From Oligoflexia bacterium (lineage in GTDB: Bacteria > Bdellovibrionota > UBA1018): 15,565 nucleotides of DNA. The notes under the pieces were generated by a model. The model had not been told where the DNA came from. It worked only from the letters and a program-made list of their open reading frames with translations, and did no database searches. Position numbers and translations under genes: made by a program. Position 1 is the first letter of the stretch. Every line of letters starts with the position of its first letter. Positions 5,943 through 12,305 of this stretch are shown here, piece by piece. The stretch lies in contig JANXTV010000033.1 of the NCBI GenBank assembly GCA_025352185.1, positions 1-15,565 on the forward strand, given 5' to 3'.

Positions 5943-6983
5943 ATGAGCATATCAATTCAGGAAGTCGTTAAATCGATCCGAGCGAGCCAGACATTCGCCG
6001 AGTTCTTTGAAGGCGTGGAATTCTCCGACCGGGATGGCGGTCTTCATACGGTGAAGATCACCGGAACCTCGCGCTCGCAGCGTTTGCCAGGATATCGTTT
6101 CATGCGCTACTCCTTTATGGCGACGGCGGAAACATCTGGCGGCCAGGTAAAGTACGGGTACGGCGAAAGTGATGCCGAAATCCTCGCCCTCCAAAAAAGT
6201 ATCGCCGAGGCGATCGAGCGAACTATTTTTTCGGTGGCGGCGGAACTCGATCCGGCACTTACGACGACAAACGGCTGGGCGGCACATCTTACGATCGCGG
6301 CGGCAGAAAAATCCGCGCGCCGCGAACTCTTCGAGCGCGATGCGATCTTAATTCATTGGCTGAGTGAGATCCCACCCTACCGAATCGAAAATGATACATT
6401 GCCGCGAGGGCTTCGTTCCTGGGTAAAGGCCGAACTCGCTCAGGCTCCTCGGTATAATCAGGCAAGTTTCTTTCTGTCCTATTTGGGCGAGGTCCCAGCC
6501 GTCAGCGCTTTCGTCCATGACGCCGAAAACTTCGGCTTCTTTGCTCACGCTTCGGGCGATGACCCAAAGGATTCTATCGGTCACGCACTGGCCGAAGCGT
6601 GTAGGCTTGCGGATTTAAATCGAAAAGGTTTTCTTGAGAGTGAAAAGAATGCGAGCGGAACCCGTCCCGAAGACCATGCTCTGCATTTCGCTAAAAAGTC
6701 ACCACCGCCGGATTTTTTCTTTTCTGGAAAAATGGTTTCGTACCGAGAATGCCGGAAACTTTGGAAGACCCATCTTGGGTTAGGTCCAAGCATCAGTGAT
6801 CTGCGATTTGAGCATTACCAATGTGGTGGCCTGCACATCGCCCGATGCATCAGCTCCCAAGTCCAAAACCTTTATTTTGGAGAAGCCGGCGCCGCGATAG
6901 AGCGTGGCGATATTAATTTTTCTCGGATTCATCAACTGACTGGCGTGAAGAGGCTCTGTCTGCTTCCTCACTCCGTCGCATAA
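5943..6983 (+). CDS. YcaO-family ATP-dependent peptide-backbone-modifying enzyme
   Basis: This 346-aa protein belongs to the YcaO superfamily, which uses ATP to activate peptide backbone amides for azoline, thioamide or amidine formation. Visible landmarks are the Gly-containing entry GYGESDAEI (72-80) leading to SIAEAIER (86-93), then TTNGWAAHLTIAAAEKSA (108-125) with E-x-x-E-R-D at 128-133, and HALAEACR (214-221) as the third ATP/Mg-binding element. No ocin-ThiF, TfuA or dehydrogenase partner is encoded nearby, so it would act alone. The C-terminus ends LLPHSVA and lacks the PxPxP tail typical of azoline-forming cyclodehydratases. The gene is 19 bases upstream of a small exported Gly-rich peptide, its likely substrate, and downstream of a sigma-54 promoter. 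The family is secure; reaction and substrate are inferred. Confidence 0.88.
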   Translation: MSISIQEVVKSIRASQTFAEFFEGVEFSDRDGGLHTVKITGTSRSQRLPGYRFMRYSFMATAETSGGQVKYGYGESDAEILALQKSIAEAIERTIFSVAAELDPALTTTNGWAAHLTIAAAEKSARRELFERDAILIHWLSEIPPYRIENDTLPRGLRSWVKAELAQAPRYNQASFFLSYLGEVPAVSAFVHDAENFGFFAHASGDDPKDSIGHALAEACRLADLNRKGFLESEKNASGTRPEDHALHFAKKSPPPDFFFSGKMVSYRECRKLWKTHLGLGPSISDLRFEHYQCGGLHIARCISSQVQNLYFGEAGAAIERGDINFSRIHQLTGVKRLCLLPHSVA

Positions 6984-6990
6984 GGAAAGA

Positions 6991-6996
6991 AAGGAG
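6991..6996 (+). promoter_or_regulatory. Strong Shine-Dalgarno of the peptide gene
   Basis: AAGGAG lies six bases before the ATG at 7003, in a purine-rich run directly after the YcaO stop. It is close to the ideal anti-SD match and suggests high translation of the peptide. Confidence 0.75.
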
Positions 6997-7002
6997 TTTA
7001 AT

Positions 7003-7158
7003 ATGTCTTTCCTGAAACGTGCTGTAATTGCTCTGATCATCGGTGCTTCTGTCTTGTTGACGAGTGGGGTGACCTCACTTCTCGGCGCTTCCGCCTACGC
7101 GGCAAAGCCCGAGTCTAAGGGCGAAGGAAGTGGCGGAACCGGCGGACATGGCGCTTAA
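7003..7158 (+). CDS. 51-aa exported Gly-rich peptide, candidate YcaO substrate (RiPP precursor)
   Basis: The frame starts at an ATG with an excellent ribosome binding site 19 bases after ycaO. Residues 1-33 form a Sec signal peptide: MSFLKR, a hydrophobic core (7-31), then SAYA with likely cleavage after residue 33. The remaining 18 residues are AKPESKGEGSGGTGGHGA: seven Gly, two Ser, one Thr, two Lys, one His and no Cys. Codons favour CGT, GCT, GGT, TCT and CTG, unlike the neighbours' CGA/CGG/GCG, as in highly expressed genes. A strong hairpin follows. I infer that YcaO modifies the C-terminal part before export and that the product is a secreted or periplasmic peptide, perhaps a signal. Alternatives are an unmodified small envelope peptide or a bacteriocin. 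Confidence 0.78.
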   Translation: MSFLKRAVIALIIGASVLLTSGVTSLLGASAYAAKPESKGEGSGGTGGHGA

Positions 7159-8710
7159 AAAGAGCCATCCAGGTCTTCGGAGCCGGGGCAGTTATGAAAG
7201 TAACTGCCCCGGCCCGCTTTTCCACAGCTTTATCGCTACGAAAATATTTTTTATTATTTTGTCCCAGTTTCTATTCGTTACCGTTCCGTCAGAGGCAGGA
7301 GAAAAGCTTGTTATGAACCAAATTCGCCAGTACGGCCAATTTTCCACTCCGATAGATCCGGCCCGGGTCTACGCAGTCGTCGATATGGATCTCTCCTATG
7401 CGCTCGCCTCGACTCTGGTGGAATGGGATGACCAAAAACAAATCAAAGGAGGAATCGCAAAGTCTTGGAAAAAGGATGGCGGCCGGATTTTTCGGTTCTC
7501 GATTCTCCCAAACCTGAAATGGTCCTCTGGTGAAGCGGTTACCAGTCAGCAAGTTAAGGCGAGTTTCGAGCGGGCTTTCAAGGCCTATCCTGAAGATTTG
7601 CGTAGTTTATCAAATATGCTGAAGGCAATTCGAGCGCCAAGCGCCGACACGTTAGAAATGGAAGTCGTGAGCGAGACGGCGAGCGCGAACCTTCTCGGAA
7701 AATTGACCGAACCGCAGTACGGAATTCTCTTCGTGAAACCGGATGGCGGAATTGACCCGTCTATTACCACCGGAGCCTACGCCTTAAGTCACGCATCGAG
7801 CGAAGAAGTTTTACTCAAAAGAAATCCGAACTGGTTCGCGTTTAACAGGGATGCTGCCGAAGAAGTGTGCATTCGGAAACCGAAGACCGACTTCGATCAT
7901 CAGCGCGCTCTACTGAAAGACACTTGGCCGAATATCGCACAAACGTTTTCTTTAATGCCCGAAGAAATTATGCGCGAGTATGAGAGCGGCGGGTTTTCGA
8001 TTTGGAGAAGGCCGCTTGATAGCGTATATGTTTTCGCGTCTTCCCGGTCGCTCGTGAGTAATAAACTCACGGACCTGCTTCGATACCTTGATCAAAATCT
8101 CGACCGGGGCAAAATGACGAAAGGGGTCGCGGGTTACAAGCTTGCCGACCAACTCTTTCCGCCCGGGTACGGCCTCCGCGATCTCGAATATAAACCAAAG
8201 TTCGATAAGGTGGTTCTGCCGCACGTTTTTAAAGAGCGCCCACTCACTGTTCTTTGCCCCGGTGGAAATCCGGCGAGCGTTCATCTAAAAAACTTCAAAG
8301 CCGAGCTAACCCGCGTCCTCGGAGTCGAGCCGAGTTTTCAATGCATTCCCTACGATGAATCTCCGGCCCGGGTGAAAAAAGGTGACTACGATATTTTCTT
8401 TGGGGTCTTCGGTCTGGCCGACCCACACCCCGAAGGTTTGATGTCATTTTACTTCGAAGGCGAGGTCCCGGTCGTTCCCGCGAACGCAAGCGATTTCATC
8501 GCGAGGCTCGATCACGCCCGAAATGAAAAGGACGAGAAAAAGAAACTCGCAGGAATGCGCGCGATTCTCCGTGACGCGAAAGATGGAGGCTACCTCCTAC
8601 CGATATTTCACCTCTCGGCGGTGGGCTTCGCGCGGGGTGGTCTTGATTTGTCCCACGTCCCGGCACTTGACGAGTCGATGACGTATTCCAAGATTCGTTT
8701 TAGAAAGTAG
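7148..8710 (+). CDS. Periplasmic oligopeptide-binding protein (SBP family 5, DppA/OppA type)
   Basis: The body matches family 5 solute-binding proteins: after export it shows LASTLVEW, GGIAKSWKKDGGRIFRFSI, NLKWSSGEAVTSQQVKASFE, later TTGAYALSHASSEEVLLKRN, and a C-terminal PIFHLSAVGFAR. These proteins bind peptides in the periplasm. No permease or ATPase genes are present, so a receptor role next to the kinase is plausible. The 5' end is uncertain. In frame, ATG 7148 (or GTG 7130) gives an implausibly long N-terminus reading through the hairpin before the hydrophobic IFFIILSQFLFVTVPSEA. ATG 7194 in another frame gives a good signal-peptide start that would join this frame by a -1 shift at 7247-7253. 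The coordinate given is the in-frame ATG. Confidence 0.85.
   Translation: MALKKSHPGLRSRGSYESNCPGPLFHSFIATKIFFIILSQFLFVTVPSEAGEKLVMNQIRQYGQFSTPIDPARVYAVVDMDLSYALASTLVEWDDQKQIKGGIAKSWKKDGGRIFRFSILPNLKWSSGEAVTSQQVKASFERAFKAYPEDLRSLSNMLKAIRAPSADTLEMEVVSETASANLLGKLTEPQYGILFVKPDGGIDPSITTGAYALSHASSEEVLLKRNPNWFAFNRDAAEEVCIRKPKTDFDHQRALLKDTWPNIAQTFSLMPEEIMREYESGGFSIWRRPLDSVYVFASSRSLVSNKLTDLLRYLDQNLDRGKMTKGVAGYKLADQLFPPGYGLRDLEYKPKFDKVVLPHVFKERPLTVLCPGGNPASVHLKNFKAELTRVLGVEPSFQCIPYDESPARVKKGDYDIFFGVFGLADPHPEGLMSFYFEGEVPVVPANASDFIARLDHARNEKDEKKKLAGMRAILRDAKDGGYLLPIFHLSAVGFARGGLDLSHVPALDESMTYSKIRFRK
7182..7221 (+). terminator. Perfect 13-bp hairpin after the peptide gene (terminator or attenuator)
   Basis: GCCGGGGCAGTTA (7182-7194) and its exact reverse complement (7201-7213) flank a 6-base loop TGAAAG. 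A TTTT tract follows at 7218-7221, shorter and later than in an ideal intrinsic terminator. It lies 23 bases past the peptide stop and before the binding-protein signal sequence. A partial terminator here would leave the peptide in excess over the sensor genes and protect the short mRNA. Confidence 0.7.
7247..7253 (+). other. T TTT TTA heptamer: possible -1 slip site or indel at the SBP 5' end
   Basis: Read from the ATG at 7194, the heptamer falls in the phase X XXY YYZ of a -1 slippery site, and a -1 slip lands in the frame of the binding protein. The joined product would begin MKVTAPARFSTALSLRKYFF and continue into the hydrophobic core and PSEAGEK. One missing T in this run (a true mutation or a sequencing error) would explain the same pattern. 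Confidence 0.35.
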
Positions 8711-8714
8711 CACA

Positions 8715-9143
8715 ATGGAAAAGAGTCCGCTTCCTACCCTAGAAAATGAATTAAGAAAGCTCTCTCTCGGAAGAGGCGCTCTTTTTCTCGCCATAATTTT
8801 GGTGGTTGCGGTCTTATTTTTCGGCGTGTTTTCGAAGAAAGCCGAGGAGTTTCGCCTAAAAACACTTTCCCAGTCGGCGGCCCGAGCTTTTCGGCCAAGA
8901 ATTCTTGAACAAGCGATCCGTGACGTTCAGGAGCAGATGAAAGTATCGCTCGCGCTCGAAAACGGGGAGTCAGTCGTGATCCGCGCCCCGAACTTGGAGG
9001 AGATCTATTCCTCTACCGGCGAAGTGTCTTACGCCGGAAAAAGTATGCTGGACTGGGTTTACTCAAATGACCTATCTGCAACCGGTCTATTTCAGCCCGG
9101 CGGACCCGACCTCCCTATTTGGATATGTCGAAGTGAGCATTAA
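8715..9143 (+). CDS. Sensor histidine kinase, N-terminal part (membrane anchor and periplasmic domain)
   Basis: The ATG lies four bases after the binding-protein stop. Residues 22-39 form the first membrane helix, and from about 41 the chain is a small extracytoplasmic domain (about 41-117). The frame then ends at 9143 after an out-of-register tail (SNDLSATGLFQPGG and onward). The rest of the kinase, including the expected end of the sensor domain, TM2 and the catalytic core, continues in the +1 frame from about 9050-9067. This gene and the next are therefore best read as one kinase of about 475 aa broken by a one-base shift in or near the short runs GGG, TTT and AAA at 9055-9067. A natural two-gene split, with 77 bp of overlap, is less likely. 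Confidence 0.7.
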   Translation: MEKSPLPTLENELRKLSLGRGALFLAIILVVAVLFFGVFSKKAEEFRLKTLSQSAARAFRPRILEQAIRDVQEQMKVSLALENGESVVIRAPNLEEIYSSTGEVSYAGKSMLDWVYSNDLSATGLFQPGGPDLPIWICRSEH

Positions 9144-10149
9144 ATCGAAGATTGATATTGGAATGGGGATCGCTTTCGTCGCGGTTCTTTTGAGCTTTTC
9201 CCTCTTCTCGGTTTTTATGCTTTTCAGAGCGACGAACCGGATCTCGGCGCTCGTAAAAATGACGCTCACGCAGTGGAGCGACCACCTCCGTCAATCCATG
9301 TCGATCGCTCCGGTGCAGCCGATTGCGATCCCATACCGGGAGTTTTCGGAGCCCGGCAAGTTGATCGGATCGCTTTACCGCGAAATCGAAGAAAGTCGAC
9401 GCCGGTCGGTGGAAGATGCTCATCTCCTGGGCCAACTCTCGGTTCTTCGAGGCGTTGGGCATGATCTCAAAACTCCGATTTCTCAGATTCGTAAGTTTTA
9501 CGAAGTCTTGGCGATGAAATTCGAGCGCACCGGTATCTTCGATCGACGAGCGGGTGATGAAATGAAGGGCGCGGTCGAACGAGTTTCTACCCTTTTGGGA
9601 GAGATCAATCGATCGGTTCAAGGAAATCCTTCCGAGGAAAGTTCCGAGGCGGTCGACCTAGGGGAGAGTATTCGCTCCTATCTGCATTCCTTGCACAGTG
9701 AGCCGGATTTTAAATCGAAAAATATCACGGTATCGATGCATGCGCCTATTGGGGAGCACTACACGGAAATTGCCCCGGTGCAGTTCTACCGCGTTTTCGA
9801 TAACTTAATCCGAAACGCCATCGACTCCCTGACCGGAAGATCAGGGAAGATCAAAGTGACGCTTGGACTTTACGGCGGGTCGCCCACGATAATCGTCGCG
9901 GACAACGGGAGCGGTATCGAGTCTACCCATATCGGGCGTATTTTTGATCCTAATTTCACGACGAAGGCTTCGCGGGGAACGGGACTTGGACTTTCGATCG
10001 TCCGTAAGATCGTCGAGGAAGTCGGTGGCTCGGTCGTAGTCGAGTCGACTCGCGGAGAGGGAGCCTCCTTCAGGATACAATTTAGGGATAGTTCCGGTTC
10101 TACTAAAATATCTGTTGGCGAAAACGAACGCACTTTGGGGGTAGTATGA
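9067..10149 (+). CDS. Sensor histidine kinase, C-terminal part (TM2, HisKA, HATPase)
   Basis: In this frame residues 1-30 look like the end of the sensor domain (TYLQPVYFS, LFGYVEVSIKSK), followed by TM2 at about 31-53. The kinase core shows the H-box GHDLKTPISQ with phospho-acceptor His132, N-box DNLIRNAIDS (245-254), G1 DNGSGI (279-284), F-box FDPNFTTK (293-300) and G2 GTGLGL (304-309), all intact. The ATG at 9067 has no good Shine-Dalgarno and would start mid-domain, so it is probably not the native start. The gene overlaps the response regulator start by ATGA, marking them as partners. The expected role is to phosphorylate that regulator in response to a periplasmic cue, possibly peptide-loaded binding protein. 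Confidence 0.85.
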   Translation: MTYLQPVYFSPADPTSLFGYVEVSIKSKIDIGMGIAFVAVLLSFSLFSVFMLFRATNRISALVKMTLTQWSDHLRQSMSIAPVQPIAIPYREFSEPGKLIGSLYREIEESRRRSVEDAHLLGQLSVLRGVGHDLKTPISQIRKFYEVLAMKFERTGIFDRRAGDEMKGAVERVSTLLGEINRSVQGNPSEESSEAVDLGESIRSYLHSLHSEPDFKSKNITVSMHAPIGEHYTEIAPVQFYRVFDNLIRNAIDSLTGRSGKIKVTLGLYGGSPTIIVADNGSGIESTHIGRIFDPNFTTKASRGTGLGLSIVRKIVEEVGGSVVVESTRGEGASFRIQFRDSSGSTKISVGENERTLGVV

Positions 10150-11501
10150 AGTACAAAATTCTAGCCGTCGATGACGACCAGACTAATCTCTTGGCGACCC
10201 GAATGCTCTTAGAGGAGTTCGGATACGAGGTTGATACCGCCACCAGCGGACAGGAGGCGCTTTCACTGCTTAAGAATGCTTACGCAGTGGCGTTGATCGA
10301 CTACCGGATGCCGGAAATGAGCGGCGCGGAATTAGCCTTGGAAATCCAAAAACGGAACCCAGCGTTGATTAAGCTCATGTATTCGTGTGATGACTCGCGG
10401 GCGGCGCTTAAGCATTCGCTTCGCGCCGGAGTAACGGATTTCATCGATAAGGATTCGGACCCGAAAATTTTGAAAGAAACGCTTTCGATCGCGTGCCGAA
10501 AATTTCATCAAAGCGCGGAGGTCGAAAGTCCTAGCGTGGATTTCGAGGAAAGCCGAGCCCTGCTACTCTCCGTCGGGATGATTGGCCAGTCACCGCTGAT
10601 GGCGGACGTCGCTCGGAAATGTATCCTCTACCGTGGAAACGACTCCGTGCTCTCGATCTTCGGGGAAACCGGAGTGGGGAAGGAGTTGGTCGCCTTTGCC
10701 GCTCATGGCGGACCGAAGCGGACTTTTCATGCGTTTAACTGCGCGACCTTTTCCGGCGGTGACGTGACCGAAGGTGAACTCTTTGGGTACGAGAAGGGAA
10801 CATTCACCGGCGCGACTTCTCGGAAGGCCGGCATTTTTGAAATGGCCGGAACGGGCACGGTGTTCTTAGACGAGGTAGATAAATTACCGGCGCGCACCCA
10901 GGGCGCTCTGCTTCGCGCGATTCGAGAACGAAAAGTAAGGCGTAAGGGCGGCGACGTCGAAATGGATATCCATTGCCGAATTATCGCGGCCGCCAAGCCG
11001 AATCTGCGAGAGCTGACGGAGCGGAACGAGTTCTTGGCCGACTTATATTATCGTCTAAACTTTCTCACGATCGAAATTCCGCCTCTGCGAAAGCGCACCG
11101 AGGACATCGCGCCACTCGTGGAATATTTTTGTGAGAAATACCATAAGAAGAACGGCGTTCGGCATACGGTCACGAGCCGTGTTCTGGATGTTCTTCTGGC
11201 CTACGCTTGGCCCGGAAATGTCGGGGAGCTTGAAGGCTGCATGAGTAAGTTACTCGTTAACGCGAGGGTTGAGAGCATCGACCTAAATGACCTCGACGAA
11301 CGCTTTAACGAACTTTTGAATGTGCCAAAACAAATTGTAGAAACGGTTGCGGAGCTTGAAAAGAAATATGATTTCGAGCTTCGACAACTGGTGCGCTCCG
11401 CTCTACGTGAGAGTCCCTCGCAGCGAAAAGCCGCCGTGAGGCTTGGAGTAAATGAAAGTAGTCTTCGGGCAATTATCGCGAAGGATCGCGGGATAGTCTG
11501 A
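10146..11501 (+). CDS. NtrC-type sigma-54-dependent response regulator
   Basis: This 451-aa protein has three domains. The receiver (1-120) has acidic residues D9-D11, phospho-acceptor D52 in LIDYRMPEMSG, S80 and K102. The AAA+ domain (about 143-375) has Walker A GETGVGKE (173-180), the sigma-54 contact loop GTFTGA (218-223), Walker B VFLDEVD (239-245) and LYYRLNFL (300-307). The C-terminal Fis-type helix-turn-helix (about 407-451) includes QRKAAVRLGVNESSLRAII. When phosphorylated it should open a sigma-54 promoter; the only one I find is upstream of ycaO, which closes a feedback loop. Oddity: the sensor II motif usually read as GNVREL is GNVGEL here, so the expected Arg is Gly360. It is preceded by a GGGGG run as ribosome binding site. 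Confidence 0.93.
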   Translation: MKYKILAVDDDQTNLLATRMLLEEFGYEVDTATSGQEALSLLKNAYAVALIDYRMPEMSGAELALEIQKRNPALIKLMYSCDDSRAALKHSLRAGVTDFIDKDSDPKILKETLSIACRKFHQSAEVESPSVDFEESRALLLSVGMIGQSPLMADVARKCILYRGNDSVLSIFGETGVGKELVAFAAHGGPKRTFHAFNCATFSGGDVTEGELFGYEKGTFTGATSRKAGIFEMAGTGTVFLDEVDKLPARTQGALLRAIRERKVRRKGGDVEMDIHCRIIAAAKPNLRELTERNEFLADLYYRLNFLTIEIPPLRKRTEDIAPLVEYFCEKYHKKNGVRHTVTSRVLDVLLAYAWPGNVGELEGCMSKLLVNARVESIDLNDLDERFNELLNVPKQIVETVAELEKKYDFELRQLVRSALRESPSQRKAAVRLGVNESSLRAIIAKDRGIV

Positions 11502-11603
11502 GACGGTTTCGGCTCTTTGAAAATCGAATAGAATTTATTCAGCCCGTGTCAACTTTATGACGTATCGACGCCAGAAATAAAGCCGGATACTATTGAATAA
11601 ACC

Positions 11604-12305
11604 GTGAATGATCATCCCCGTAGCAACCACTTAGACGATTTTAAAAGATTTTTTCTCCTTGGGGTGACCCTGCTTGCGGCGACGGCACTAGCGGCGGAGT
11701 CGCCGACTTTTAGGGTGACGGAAAACCTGACGCTCGGAGAGATCTCCCGGATTCTTTACGGGACCGTGAAGCGGGCGAAAGATATCGCGGCAATGAACCG
11801 GCTTAAGAACCCGGACCTGATTCGAGTGGGGCAAATACTCAGACTTCCCGGAGCACCCGTGCAATCGGCGACTGAGCAAGCGAAAGAGTTGGACCGGGTC
11901 CACGCGAAGCGTGCCGAGAAAACGGTCGCGAGTCCCGAACTTTCCCGAACTACGAAAAGGATAGAAAACGCCCCTAGGCTCGACTCCGCAAGGCATGCGC
12001 TCACGACTTATCTTGCTGAACAGGAAGTGACGAAGGCACCGAACGAAAAAGAGGCGAAATTAGCGCTCATTGAAGGCGAGAAGAATCTAGGCGTTAAAAA
12101 CTTCGCAGACGCGGCGAAGTTCTTTGAGACGGCGAGAAAGAAAAACCCAGACGAGCTATCGGCGTGGATCGAAGAGATCCGAGCTTACCGCGAAAATAAT
12201 CAACCGATCTTGGCCCGGGAGTCCGCTCAGTTATTTGTGAGTCGCTTCCCGGATTTAGCCGAGATCCCTTTTATCCGGGAAAATATTACGGGGGAGTCGC
12301 GATGA
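11604..12305 (+). CDS. Exported LysM-domain protein with TPR-like C-terminus
   Basis: This 233-aa protein starts at GTG 11604, chosen because it gives a normal signal peptide: hydrophobic stretch about 17-30, cleavage near ALAA-ES. No clear Shine-Dalgarno is seen. A LysM domain (about 36-82) shows the family pattern: FRVTENLTLGEISRILYGT, then IAAMNRLKNPDLIRVGQILR. LysM binds peptidoglycan. After a polar linker, residues 150-215 form helical repeat-like segments (EKNLGVKNFADAAKFFETAR), TPR-like. It lies 102 bp downstream of the regulator and its stop overlaps the barrel gene start. A role anchoring an outer-membrane complex to peptidoglycan fits. I see no promoter I trust in the 102-bp gap. 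Confidence 0.82.
   Translation: MNDHPRSNHLDDFKRFFLLGVTLLAATALAAESPTFRVTENLTLGEISRILYGTVKRAKDIAAMNRLKNPDLIRVGQILRLPGAPVQSATEQAKELDRVHAKRAEKTVASPELSRTTKRIENAPRLDSARHALTTYLAEQEVTKAPNEKEAKLALIEGEKNLGVKNFADAAKFFETARKKNPDELSAWIEEIRAYRENNQPILARESAQLFVSRFPDLAEIPFIRENITGESR

Noticed and set aside
11502..11603. Possible sigma-70 promoter (TTGAAA near 11517) before the LysM gene
   Set aside because: The nearest -10-like hexamer (TATTCA) is only 13 bases away, outside the workable spacing.
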